Origin: Geosiphon pyriformis
Taxonomy: Eukaryota; Glomeromycota; Glomeromycetes; Archaeosporales; Geosiphonaceae
Reading direction: 5' to 3'
DNA: 27,564 nucleotides
Assembly (NCBI GenBank): GCA_016748015.1
Contig: JAAOMT010000394.1
Coordinates: 1 to 27,564 of the forward strand
Shown here: one piece after another, positions 1 to 10,463 of the stretch
How the letters are laid out: the number at the start of each line of letters is the position of its first letter
Position numbering within the stretch: position 1 is the stretch's first letter
The notes under the pieces: model-generated
Told to the model about the DNA's origin: nothing
Database searches by the model: none
The model's input: only the letters and a program-made list of their open reading frames with translations
Translations under genes and position numbers: made by a program

Positions 1-94
1 TTCTTCTTCTTCTTCTTCTTCTTCTTCTTCTTCTTCTTCTTCTTCTTCTTCTTCTTCTTCTTCTTCTTCTTCTTCTTCTTCTTCTTCTTCTTCA
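1..94. repeat. (TTC)n microsatellite
   Basis: The window opens with about 31 uninterrupted TTC units. The array is cut by the window edge, so its true length is unknown. It directly abuts the dispersed repeat that begins with GGTAGAGCTATTATTAG. No reading frame around it looks coding, although TTC/GAA tracts can encode Ser or Glu runs. Confidence 0.97.
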
Positions 95-250
95 AATTCT
101 GGTAGAGCTATTATTAGAAATAATATATTTTATAAAAAATCTAAAATTTATTTCACGTTAGGTCTTTGGTATCCTCGTCCTCGGATATTACGAAAACTCC
201 CCGAGAGCCATATCACGTTATTAATGCTTATCAAGCTCTTTATTTAGGTA
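95..250 (+). repeat. Dispersed repeat, copy X
   Basis: This block matches, in opposite orientation, parts of 7036-7425. Shared landmarks are the GGTAGAGCTATTATTAG end, TTTCACGTTAGGTC, GGTATCCTCGTCCTCGGATAT, and the stretch around ATATCACGTTATTAATGC. Compared with the 7 kb copy it lacks about 170 bases between the last two landmarks. A third partial copy lies at 19690-19890. It has no coding frame; it looks like a non-autonomous or decayed mobile element, but no terminal repeats were identified. Confidence 0.7.
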
Positions 251-489
251 TTATTGATATACACCATATAAATATTACATATAAAATTAAAAATTGGTTT
301 ATTTTTTAACTATGTTAAATTCTTTTAGAATAAAAACATGAAATATTTATTTTATTGATTTTTATTAAGCATTTACATAACGAAAATGATTACATTCTAG
401 TTGGGATTTTTGAAATTATAAAATAAAAGAGCTTGGTTAAATTTCATGATCAGAACTTTTTAAAAGTATTTTGCTGCAAACATATTTGA

Positions 490-1200
490 ATTAGGTAATT
501 AAGACCCAATTTATCAATACCGAGACACTTGTTGCTTTTGGTAAAAAAAAATTCAAATAAAATCTTTTTTTCAAACAAACACTTATACACAAGAATTAGA
601 CCATAGGCTAAATATATGCAAATCAAACTTTAGTATTTTCAAATTTGAAGAATACTAGCAACAATTTTTCATTTTGTAATATATTATTGACAACAAAATA
701 AAAATGCTTGGTAAAAATAATTCTAATATTGCATTGATAAAAAGAAAGCTCTTGAGTGCTACTCGGATTATATTAGTTAGAGTACGGTTAGAGTGCTGGT
801 TGAATTAATTGACGTTTCGGTCAGGGTTATTTTGAGTCTCAGTTCGTTTGATCAGAGTGTTGCTTGAATGTCAGTTAGAGCTCTATTCGGGTAATAAATT
901 TTTGCAAGTTTTAATGAGTTTTCTAAAGAAAATATGGCAAAAATTAGGAAACGCGCAAGAATCGATGATATGTATCAACTAGATTTGTTTACCAGACACT
1001 TAAAACTACTCAGCCGAATTATATTCGACTGCTAATAGGCATTTAGGACAGCTAATATAAATTTAAGTATCCATTAGTAAATATTAGCTGAGCTTTTAGT
1101 GAATTTCTATCACTGAACTCAAGCGCATATACCCACACCCACGAACACGCTTTTATATTCCCGAAAGTGTTCCTATACTTCAATTGTAATCTGCTAACAA
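490..1200 (-). pseudogene. Old relic of the 8-Cys secreted protein gene (copy A)
   Basis: The block is colinear with the truncated copy at 2830-3490 in the same orientation, but far more diverged. On the minus strand, exon 2 is recognisable as C-P-K-C...VEYNSAE, with stops replacing later codons. Exon 3 is recognisable as KIYYPNRALTD, followed by a Thr-rich stretch. The end of exon 1 shows a TAG where the relatives have the Lys codon of the CFCKQ motif. The donor site that reads GTAGGT in the other copies is lost. Everything upstream, including the signal peptide and the first cysteines, is missing. The 3' flank (about 490-610) also aligns with the flank of the 3 kb copy, so this was a tandem direct duplicate. 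It is non-functional. Confidence 0.7.
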
Positions 1201-2589
1201 CTTATTCTCAAATAATTTCAATGAATTTCAATGAATTTCAGCATTTTTTATTTTTTTTCACAAGAAATAATTTTTTGTCATTATAGTATTTCACAATTAA
1301 TAATCTTAGTCTTTTATATTCCCTGAACTTAAAATTGATTAACATTTACTCAGTCCTTTGTTAAATCAATGGTACTTTAAAATGAGAAAGTATATAAAAA
1401 GAGGTAAAAAATGAAGAATATTAAATATACGATAAATTTATTGGTTTATTTTTTTACATATTTTGATTTTCGAATTTTTTAAAAAAATGATTTGTGTTTA
1501 TTATAAAATTGTATGGTCGAAGCAACTTACTGAACAGTTTTAAATATGTATACAATTAAAATAAAACAATATTAATATTGGTATTAGTTGCATACAACAA
1601 ATAAATCCAAAAAATCCTAAAAAAAGCCCAACAGTTTTCTTTTATTTTTACTTTTTTAATGACTGATTTTTGTTTTACGAATTATTCTTATTTAGACAAT
1701 TGTAATTGAATTAATATTTTTCAATAATCATTGATAAAAACAATATTCATTTTTAAACTTTTGTTCTTTATAAATAAATTTTACATAATTCTTCCTTTGA
1801 ATTATTTTATAATATGAATAAATTTCTTTTTCGATTTGATATGTCAAGTAATATTTTTGTTGCTGAGTATGAACTTAATATATTAATATTAAACTTTGTC
1901 GATATGAAAAAATATTTGTTTCGAGTTATATGGTAAATAAAATCAAATACTTTCAATGATATTTTTAAGTTTAAAAATCTATATTAACTTGATTTCTTAT
2001 TTGCATTAATACTAAAAAAAAATTATTTGAATTGAAAATATGCGAAATTATGGTGCATAGAATTTTTCAGTGACTTAACTGTAGTTAGTTTTAAGATAAA
2101 AAAAATGAAAAGTGTTATTCATCAAACATTGCAATATTTTATTTAGTAATAGATCGCAAATGACGAATTAAGATAATTTAGAATAAAAAATATAAAGTTG
2201 AAGACAATTTTATTAGTAATAAAAAAACAATTTCAAGTTTTACAATAATTTTGTAAACTTTAAAAATTTTAAGATATTTTCAGAGTTTTTTATTGTATTA
2301 GCTTTAATTTATGCAATTTTTAAAATTATATTTCAATTACAAATGATTTATTAATTTTAATAATATGATCTTAGAACAATCTTTGTATTTGCTGGTAAAA
2401 TACTGTGATCTCAATTAAATCTTAAAAAGAAATGCTTGTTTTACATTAAAAATTTCTAAATATAACAATTATAGCTTTAAATTATAATTGTGTAATATAT
2501 TCGATTATTTGATTTACATTTATTTTATTTGAAAAATATTTTTTGTTGAAAGAAACACAAATTAACATGATACTATGATTTATATATAT
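1201..2589. other. AT-rich intergenic DNA, nothing recognised
   Basis: No open frame of useful length, no RNA gene and no recognised domain. A short tandem of ATTTCAATGA units lies near 1218-1243, at the point where homology to the 8-Cys gene ends. The left arm of the outer inverted repeat may begin somewhat before 2590, since its partner is cut by the window end. Confidence 0.6.
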
Positions 2590-3137
2590 TTCAATTCAAA
2601 AAATTTAACAATAGTAATATTTATTAAAAAAATAAGTTGAAATATTAAAAGTAATTACAATAAAACCCAGAATTTGACTTTAATAGTATTTTCTATTTTG
2701 TTAACATAAGCCAATATAACATATATAATATTTCAAATAGATATTTTGTATTTGATAATTTATACAAATTACATGAAAAATTATCAAGATTTTTAATATA
2801 ACTGATAATTTGTGAAAAATTTAATCTGAACCCAGTTTATATTTCATAAATTTGGAATTAATGAATACCGAAACGCTCATCGTTTTTTTGTAACAAAATT
2901 TAAAACTTGAGTGAATTTTATTTTTCAAACGAAACTTTTATATGCGAAAAATTGGCCAATAGCCTAGAGTATACTATATAATAAAATGAAAAGTACAGCT
3001 TTTATGGGAGGCAAAAAGAAGTCGATTCAAATTCTAGCTAACTCTAATTTTACATTTACAAAAGGAAATTTTCGAGAGAAAAATTAGCAGTTTTGATCCC
3101 AAATGGGCCTTAAGTGGTGTCTGAATTTTTGGTTGTC

Positions 3138-3675
3138 TCAGTTGGCTTTTCGGTTTTTAGTTGGGTCGGTTATAGTTCTTCTCGGGTAATAAATTTTGCA
3201 AATTTTGACGGTATCTGTAAAGAAAATATAGCGAAAACTAAGAGACGCGTGACAATCGATGACAATGCATCAACTAGACTGCATACCAGATACCGAAGCA
3301 GCTTCAGTCGATTCATATTCAACTGATGATGGGCATTTAAAGCAGCTGTTTATGTATTTGAGTATCTATTAGTAATATTACTAACCCAGCTTGTTTTTTA
3401 TTCAACTCAAGTACATTTGCCCACGAACACGCTCTTATATCCCCAAAAGTTTTCACCTACCTCGCATATCCATTAATTATGGTCTGCTTGCAAAAGCAAT
3501 TCAATATAGTTTCTTCAGGTAAGTTCTTGAGTTCACTGACCGAACTTGTGCCAAGACAAGTAGAGAGAGCGGCATCCGTACCTGCGCATACTTTGCATTC
3601 TGGGATTAAAGTAGCACCGTCCACCCTAACCCAATACGAAAGGATAGTAATCAAGAGGAAAATAATTCTAACCAT
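3138..3675 (-). CDS. Truncated secreted 8-Cys protein (copy B, GPI signal lost)
   Basis: Three exons on the minus strand: 3675-3461, 3345-3287 and 3214-3138, with introns of 115 and 72 nt (GTAGGT...AAACAG and GTATGC...TTACAG). The predicted product is 116 aa, with a signal peptide (residues 1-21, hydrophobic IIFLLITIL core) and all eight cysteines in a CxxC-C-CxC-CxxC-C order. Compared with copy C, exon 3 has a net loss of about 35 nt in the Thr/Glu repeat, which shifts the frame to a TGA at 3138. It also has a further ACC-ACT-TAA stop and a 65-nt deletion that removes the C-terminal GPI-attachment signal. If expressed, it would be a soluble secreted form; it may equally be a pseudogene. The splice sites and cysteines are all intact. 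Confidence 0.6.
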
Positions 3676-4004
3676 TTTTTATGAAGATAAAATTCAAAAG
3701 TTGTATGGTGCACGATATAAAAATTATTTTTTGAATGCAAGATTTACTAAGATTAAAGAAACGAAAGATCCTAAAAACAGCGTTTGTTGAGAATTTTTTG
3801 TCTTTATACATATTGCAGTTATTGAAGGGAAAGAAAAGTAAAACGATTTGATACAGCCCCACCCTCATAGCCACACCAGGATCAACACGGGCTTAAAGTA
3901 CAAGCAGATGCGATATTAAAGAATTCTATCATAATGGCTTACTGCTTTTATTTTTAATAAGAATACCTTTTTACATTACAATTTTATTATTGAAAATAGA
4001 CCTC

Positions 4005-4335
4005 TATAAAATGGTCGCATAGCCTTTCTTTTTATGACTTCTTTAACTCGTTTTGGCATCGAGCCAATAAATTGAAGAATTGTCTTTAATTGAATACCAT
4101 TCGATGCAGTAAACATTCTTTCCACATATTTTCTATTGAACTAAGACCTAAGTCACAATTTCAAGATCATATTGATTTCACAAGCTTTCCACTTGTGAAT
4201 TGAGGCGTTATCTTCCTTGAATATTGTGTTCATGATCATTGAAAAACTATATGCAATACAGCCGTACTCTCATAATATATAGCTGGGAACACGTTTATGT
4301 AGTGACTCTTTTACATGAAATAAAAAATCCTGATA
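4005..4335 (-). pseudogene. Tc1/mariner transposase relic (left copy)
   Basis: Minus-strand translation in broken frames shows NTIFKEDNASIHKW, the DN-x-P-x-H neighbourhood of the Tc1 DDE catalytic core with the Pro changed. It then shows TASNGIQ...LQFIGSMPKRVKEVI, the usual C-terminal SMPRR-IQ-VI segment of Tc1 transposases. The stretch between them is disrupted and the N-terminal DNA-binding half is absent. The same relic in inverted orientation lies at 25650-26065, so it was copied as part of the outer duplication and did not transpose independently. It is not functional. Confidence 0.75.
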
Positions 4336-4536
4336 TTTATTTATGAGTGATTACCATTAAAGAACTGGTAAAATTATCAATAACATTAATAAAAATAACA
4401 ATAAATCTAAACAAGTTGAATTGCTTGAAATTTATTTAGTTTATCCATTTTTCATTAATCACTCAATTTTTGCCAGTTTTTCTTTTCGTCTTGGCTTATC
4501 ACAAACGGCTTGACAAGTATACTGCTCAGTATTGAT

Positions 4537-7030
4537 TATCTAGTTCAAAATCTTTGTTTTCTAAATTAAATTTTTTTTTGAGTCGTATATGTGAAAATTA
4601 AAAAAGAATTTTTATTAAATTTTGTGATGACAAATTACTTTTTCATTTTAAAAGCCAAATAATTTCAATTAAATTGGTAAAGACTAATAAAGATGATATT
4701 TTACAATTCAAGTATTTCTGAGTTGTGAATATTTATTTTGAAAGAAATATATCAAATCATAAATTGGGAAATATAAAAATTTGAAATATTGCAAATTTGA
4801 AATATATTAGTAAACTTGACTGAAAATCATCAAATTTAAATTACTAACAATTTTTTATATGTGTCCTCAAGATTAAAAATTTCCATATTAGATTTAAAAG
4901 TTTACTAAAAACTCAAAATAAACTTTTGCCCAAGAAATTTAGTTAGCTTAAATATAATTATTTACTCCAAGATTTTTAGTTAATGGTGAAAAATAGAAAT
5001 GACAAGTATTTTAAAATCAAGTCTATGGAATGGAACATTCTGTTCTGAATTAATGCTTTATAGAGCAATTTGATATCAAGATATATTCTTATACTAAATC
5101 CTTTGAAACTATTGCTGATAGTGAACAAGGTAATAAGCAAAAAAGAGCAAGTCTGCTTCTTGATAGATATAGGAAGGCAAGTCATGTTTTTTCCAGAAAT
5201 ATAAGTGAAAAAATAGTGGCGTGATAGGGGCTTTTCGGTTCTTTACCATTCAAGATTTTTTACTCAACATCAAAACCAGTGTTGGGCACATATAACATTT
5301 TTAGTTGTCTGATCAAGGTTTTCAGCTGACTTTTTAGCGTATTTGATATTCAAGATTTTTTGGTAACCTGATGGAATGAGAAATTGGGTATAAACCAGAG
5401 ATATGCAAGCTAAGAAATATTTCTAATTTCTCAAATTTTTTTATAACGATGCTCCACCTGGGATTTACAGTATAAATCAGACAAAGATAAATAATGGACT
5501 TTCGCAATTCAGCAGTTTTCGGAAAAAGAATTGGGGCCAATGAATACAAATGCTTCATTGCTGAATTTTAGATTATAAAATGGTACAAATAAGTATTCTT
5601 AGCTGAAAGTTATGAAGGTTGACAGAGGAAGAAAGAGTGAAAAAAACTATTTTCAAGAAACTAAGTATACTAATAAACTGTCACCATACTCAGTATTAAT
5701 TGGATAACCAACAAAGTTATATCTGCAAGTAGAGAACAAAAAAAGGGGAAAGCCGATATGTCTTAGTTATTTCAGCAGTATCAAAAATGAATTAATAAAG
5801 ATTGCAAAGACTAGAAGTTTTACTTGTTGAATTAAATTTACACAAAATACTTTCTCAATGAAATTCAGCAAAAAACCTTTCCAGTGCAGCAAACAAAAAT
5901 TAAATTCCAAAGCTTAGGAACAAAGTGAAAATTCTTGATGATAGTATGTGTTTTGATCACCTAATGCAGGATTCAACTTAATATTGCAAGCTATTTTTTA
6001 AAATTAGGAAAATGTGCAAATATGGGCTTTTTATAAATAGCTACAAAATAGAAAAGTTTTCACGCAACTTTAGCCTTGGCACAATATTACTTAACTTAGT
6101 CTCCAATATATCTAAAATTTATTCATGAGGTATAAAAACATCAAAGAATACTTGAAGAACTAACCATAATCATTATGACTGTTTCTTGCTCTCTCATTAA
6201 TGGGAAAACCATAAAGGCATAGTGTGAAATTCTTCCAATATATTTATTCAATCACAAAAACAGTGACTGATTAGTTGGTGGATAAAAGTGTGCATCTAAT
6301 TACAAATGTTGAAAAATTTGCTCCATGCTATGACCAAATATAGAGATTGTTTGTATTCTTTACTGTCTAAAACAGTTAATTAATTTTTTATGAAACTTTG
6401 GCTCCGACCTCTCAATGCAAGATTTACTCTGTAATTTTATAATCTAGTATATTCTAGAGCTTTCTTGCTTAAAGCTTAAAGTTATTATTTTCAAGATGAT
6501 TTATTAATGTTGAGTGATGGAGACGGCAAGGTTAAAATTCGAGGGATGAATGATATGGAAAAGGATACCGTTAGGTAATTAATTAAGAAGTAACCTTTTT
6601 AACATTCAATTAGAAGATTTTCGTAAGCTACTTTATAAAAAATTAGAATGGTGTTTTACAACAATCTTAGAAGCTTAGGCTTTAAGATTTCCTACTAAAT
6701 CTATTTTCAACTTCATTTTCATTTGCTCCCTTTAAAAGAGGTGGTTATGGCTTCATCATGATGAGTTGGGCTCTTGTTAATTATATAATGATTTTTATCA
6801 TTAAGTTCGCACATAGTATTTGAAATAAAATGAAAACTGTTATTATAATTTAGGCAAATTTACTCTATTTAAAAATAATTTCCCATTATATTTCATATGG
6901 GACATTTATAGCTAAACTTGGAAACTCTTAGAAATAAGGCTACGCCTTAATATACCACGAATTAATCAACTTTCTAACAAGTAAAAGCAGAAAGCTTCAT
7001 AAGAAAAATGATATAAAACAAAAATGATGA
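4537..7030. other. AT-rich spacer with one possible coding relic
   Basis: This is the spacer between the outer and inner left arms. It contains no intact gene. On the plus strand about 5050-5223 is open and unusually rich in charged residues (KQKRASLLLDRYRKASHVFS near its end), ending in TGA. It resembles a decayed exon but matches no family I can name. An imperfect direct repeat of ATTCAAGATTTTT lies at about 5248 and 5346. The GTGTTGGGCAC motif near 5279 recalls hAT-type termini, but no partner end was found. Confidence 0.45.
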
Positions 7031-7035
7031 ATAGT

Positions 7036-7425
7036 TAAATTTTTATAATACCTAAATAAGGAGCTTGATGAGTATTAATAACGTGATATGGCTCTCACAA
7101 TTCATATCATATTTCATATGATACTCGGAATTAGGATGAGTGAAAATCTTTCTTAAAAACGGGACATAATCTTTCGCATAGGTAGCTCGATAGACTAGTA
7201 GAAGCTAATCAATTTTCAGTATCTTAAAAATTGCAATTTACCGACAAGATAATGCGGAGACTTTTGAAATGAGTCGAATATCCGAGTACGAGGGTACCAA
7301 ATGTTGCAAAACCACTTGAATCAAGTTCGTTCTAGTTAAAAAAGTTAAAACAAACTGCTTTGAAATTTAAGACCTAACGTGAAATAAAATTTTATTTCTA
7401 ATAATAACTCTACCGATATTTAAAA
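7036..7425 (-). repeat. Dispersed repeat, copy Y
   Basis: Inverted relative to copy X at 95-250 and to copy Z at 19690-19890. With X it shares AACGTGATATGGCTCTC, GAATATCCGAG-ACGAGG and GACCTAACGTGAAATAAA. With Z it shares CAATTCATATCATAT, AGTATCTTAAAAATTGCAAT and the AATAATAACTCTAC end. It therefore holds both halves and is the most complete copy. No coding potential was seen. Confidence 0.7.
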
Positions 7426-7509
7426 ATGTATTCTATTTTGATATTCTTAATGGATTATTTTTATAAATTTGATAATTTTCCAAGTGATCTAGACTCGCTC
7501 AAATAAACT

Positions 7510-7709
7510 TTTAAACATTGAAAATATAAAAAAAACGAGTCAAAGTTTCTCTGAAATTGTTTAGTGACTTATAAAGATAGGTTATCCCGAAAATAGACAT
7601 CAATCAAACAAAGGTTGCTAAACTTCGTCAATGATTTGTTGAGGATTCGAGAATATTTCGAATTCTAAAAATTTATTAATGGGTTAGGTTTTTAAAAACG
7701 AAATACCGA

Positions 7710-7782
<73 letters not shown>

Positions 7783-7840
7783 GTTATTGTTATTATTTTG
7801 CCATTCATGAATAAAGATTAGAGCAACAGTAAGGTTGATT
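7510..7840 (+). repeat. Segment D, left copy (flipped relative to its flanks)
   Basis: Contains AACGAGTCAAAGTTTC, TAGTGACTTATAAAGATAGG and GATTTGTTGAGGATTCGAGAA, all present in the same order and strand at 19365-19640. The sequences immediately on both sides match the right arm in the inverse orientation. Its edges carry a short AT-rich inverted repeat: AATATAAAAAA on the left and TTTTTTATAT on the right. Confidence 0.85.
7711..7797. repeat. (AAT)n-(ATT)n palindromic microsatellite
   Basis: About 10-11 AAT units run directly into about 16 ATT units, making a self-complementary tract that could fold into a hairpin with arms of about 30 bp. The corresponding place in the right copy (19560-19582) has only a short AAT/ATT tract, so the palindrome expanded in this copy or shrank in the other. 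Confidence 0.95.
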
Positions 7841-8236
7841 TTTTATATCTTAATATTTTATTTTACACCTCATTCATTTAAATCATGTAAGATTTTAACA
7901 TTCGCTTCACATTGAAAATCGTTTTTATTTTTCATATTTTAGACTAATAAAAAGTTTAATCTGATTGAGCTATTGATACTAACCATAAGAAAAACTAAAA
8001 GCATTAAAAATCTCAACTTTCGAACCAAATTTATAACAAAATTCTAAACAGTAAGCTCAATTGAATTCCAGTAAAAGTTGATTTACTAACACTTAATATG
8101 TATAGATTTGCTAAAATGTGATTACATCCATTAAATGAAATGCTCAATAAATGGACAGACAAAATTCACTTCAATAAAATTCCATTAGAATACTAAAAAG
8201 GGTAATTACTGATAATTTTTAAAACATCAAACTCAT

Positions 8237-9936
8237 CTATGTTCCAATTAAGGTTGGAGGTCTACCATCCCGTGTCATAAAGTAGCCAAAATAAGGACCC
8301 CAATGTGCGGTCGATTCTTCAGGAACTTTACGATCAAATCTATTAATACAATCCTACAAAATTTTAAACCATATTTCATATTTAGAATTTGAAACACTTT
8401 GAAATTTAAGATTATAAACTAAATACTTTACTGGTGACTCTATTCCATAGCCCGTACTCTGACACATCAAAAAAGTTTCGGGAATTTTTGATGGATCGTT
8501 CTCAACACAATCACAGCTTGGCTGTGAAGGTATATAAAACTCCATCATCTCATGTACATATTCATTTTTAAAATATAATGGAACATGATCATCCCCATAA
8601 GTAATACGCCACACTTCGATTTTCGAGTCAACAAATCGTGCAAATGCTTCATTCCCAATACGTGGCTCACCGAATGTTACTACCACAATTTTTAAAAATC
8701 TCCATTTTACACGAAGGGCTAAAGCTGCAAATATAGCAAAGACTGAATTGAAAAGGGGGATCAAGATGTTATTAGATTTTGGAAGTAACTTTATGAAATT
8801 CTTCAAATTTTTAACTCATTAATTATTTACAAAGAATATTAAGTGCTTACCACCACCCTCTCCATGACCAGTAAAGACATAAAAGTGGTCTCTATACTTG
8901 TATCTACCAAGCGATGCTCGAGCTTTCAGATATTGCTCATAAACTTGCCATAAAGTGGCTTCTGCACCTACAAATCTGTTCTGATAAAATTCATCATTTA
9001 CTAATGGTTGATTGCCAGTTAATTTAAACGGTATATTTATAATCGGGATATTAAATTCGGGTATAATTGGCGGTTTGGCGTCATGTGGGTATAAGTCAAA
9101 CTGACTGTTTTGCAATAAAGAAGCCATCGTTTTTTGAGTTAATGAACGACCTCGAAACGTGCTAATTATAGCTGGTTTTGGCCCATATTGTGTGTTTAAT
9201 GGGGTTGGTGCTATGAAGATGTTTGCTATAAAAAAATTTATCCCATTTTATTTTGTGAGATTACATTCAAATTTGAAAAAAATTCAATACACATCTGATT
9301 TTCAAACTCACCCCAGACCCCAGGGGCAATTAATGTTTTGTCTGGATCATCTGTGTATGCCGATTGAGCATATCGTGCCATATCAGACACAAATTTGAAC
9401 TTTCTTCTATCTTTCACTGGGTAGATTTTTGGGCTCGCAGGTTTAAATACATAACCTGTGATACTGCGCCATACCCCAGCAACTTTTTGCCATCCTGCTT
9501 TAATTTTAGTGATGATCGGGTGTTCAGGAAGGTTACCCGGATTTGGATTGTTTCTCATGTTGATCCTTTTTTCGAGTTGATTTATGTGTGTATGAGAATT
9601 TTTATCAGAAAGGAAGGACGATGAGGAAAGATAATCACTATTTGGGTTTGAGGATGATAATGATAACTGTGATTTTGTGACTGGATGGAGTTCTTTTTCA
9701 CTTGTTAGCGATGTATGATATGTAAGATTTATTTTTTTAGCAGCGTTGGTTAATGGTAGTAAAATCGATTCTGATTGTAATTCGAAATAATTTTGTGATA
9801 AGGTTGATAAAAACATGATGAGGCGAATTGTGATTATACTCGTCAAAATTTTGAATAGGAATTTTGCATTTTTTTTCTGATATTTCGAAATTGTATATTC
9901 TGACATTAGAGTTTTTGATGAAAAACTTTGTTCCAT
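8237..9936 (-). CDS. Membrane-anchored class-3 lipase-like protein 1
   Basis: Four exons on the minus strand: 9936-9312, 9225-8851, 8724-8432 and 8353-8237. Introns are 86, 126 and 78 nt, in phases 1, 1 and 0, giving 469 aa. Residues 27-47 form a hydrophobic signal-anchor, followed by a Ser/Thr-rich linker. The alpha/beta-hydrolase core begins near 'IAPGVW' and includes the strand AIISTFRGRS. The nucleophile elbow reads FTGHGEGGA: position 330 is Gly where class-3 lipases have Ser (GHSLGG). The acid (D379 in YGDDHVP) and His (H391 in EYVHEMMEF) are kept, as are a CDC pair and the terminal AHWGPYFGYFMTRDG motif. Triacylglycerol hydrolysis is therefore doubtful. The start is the first ATG of the long exon and precedes the anchor. 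Transcribed divergently from the gene at 10464, with about 530 bp shared upstream. Confidence 0.85.
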
Positions 9937-10463
9937 CTTAACCCTTTCTTGGAACCTACCAAAAAGAACAAAAAATATACTATTATTAAACCTTTCTATT
10001 CTAGTCTCTAATTTTAAATTTCAAAGGTTAAAATAATTAGAAATTTTCAAATAATTTGGTTTATTTAATAGGATGTTGAATAGGTGTGTGTTTAGGTTTA
10101 TTTATAATTTCTGTATTTTTTAAGAATTTTTAAGTGAGTGGTTATTTTTAACGAATGAATTTTCCGTACGAACGATAAAATGATCATCACTTGTTGGGAT
10201 ATCATAATATAAACAATCGGGTTGAGGGCATGATTCGAATAGTTTCATCCGGTTGTGCAATCAATATACTGACGAACCAATTAATTCTAAACGATTGGTA
10301 GAAAAACCACTATTATTTATTCTTTGAATAAGATAAACTGTTTGAAAAACATTCAAACAATAAACATTGGATTTTTTAGTATAAATAATTGAAATTTCTT
10401 AAAACTCGGAAAATTGAAACTTTAAGAAAAATTGAAATTATAGCTAGAATCTTTACAGCCAAT

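Larger units (their letters stand above)
2590..4536 (+). repeat. Outer inverted duplication, left arm
   Basis: Read on the opposite strand, this arm matches 25488-27564 throughout, with indels. It contains the 8-Cys gene copy B and a Tc1/mariner relic upstream of that gene. The inner boundary is sharp: both arms share CTGCTCAG(T/C)ATTGAT and then differ completely. The outer boundary cannot be set because the partner arm runs to the window end. Introns of the two gene copies differ at only a few positions (4 of 115 in intron 1), so the duplication is young relative to copy A. Confidence 0.93.
7030..10190 (+). repeat. Inner inverted duplication, left arm
   Basis: This arm matches 17220-19900 on the opposite strand, including the whole lipase-like gene, its 5' flank to about 10190 and its 3' flank. 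The exception is the segment 7510-7840, which matches 19365-19640 in the same orientation. Divergence from the other arm is clearly greater than between the outer arms, with many indels, so the inner duplication looks older or less constrained. Confidence 0.9.

Noticed and set aside
3479-3790. 103-aa plus-strand open frame
   Set aside because: It is the antisense shadow of exon 1 of the 8-Cys gene on the minus strand; the same shadow appears at 26074-26574 opposite copy C.
5270-5300. CAGTGTTGGGCAC motif as a hAT transposon terminus
   Set aside because: No inverted partner, target-site duplication or transposase relic was found nearby, so the match may be chance.
7711-7797. Possible replication origin or terminator hairpin
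   Set aside because: It is a pure trinucleotide expansion; nothing else supports an origin or a terminator in this eukaryotic context.
9364-9624. 86-aa plus-strand open frame
   Set aside because: Lies antisense within exon 1 of lipase-like gene 1, whose minus-strand frame is conserved with the inverted copy.
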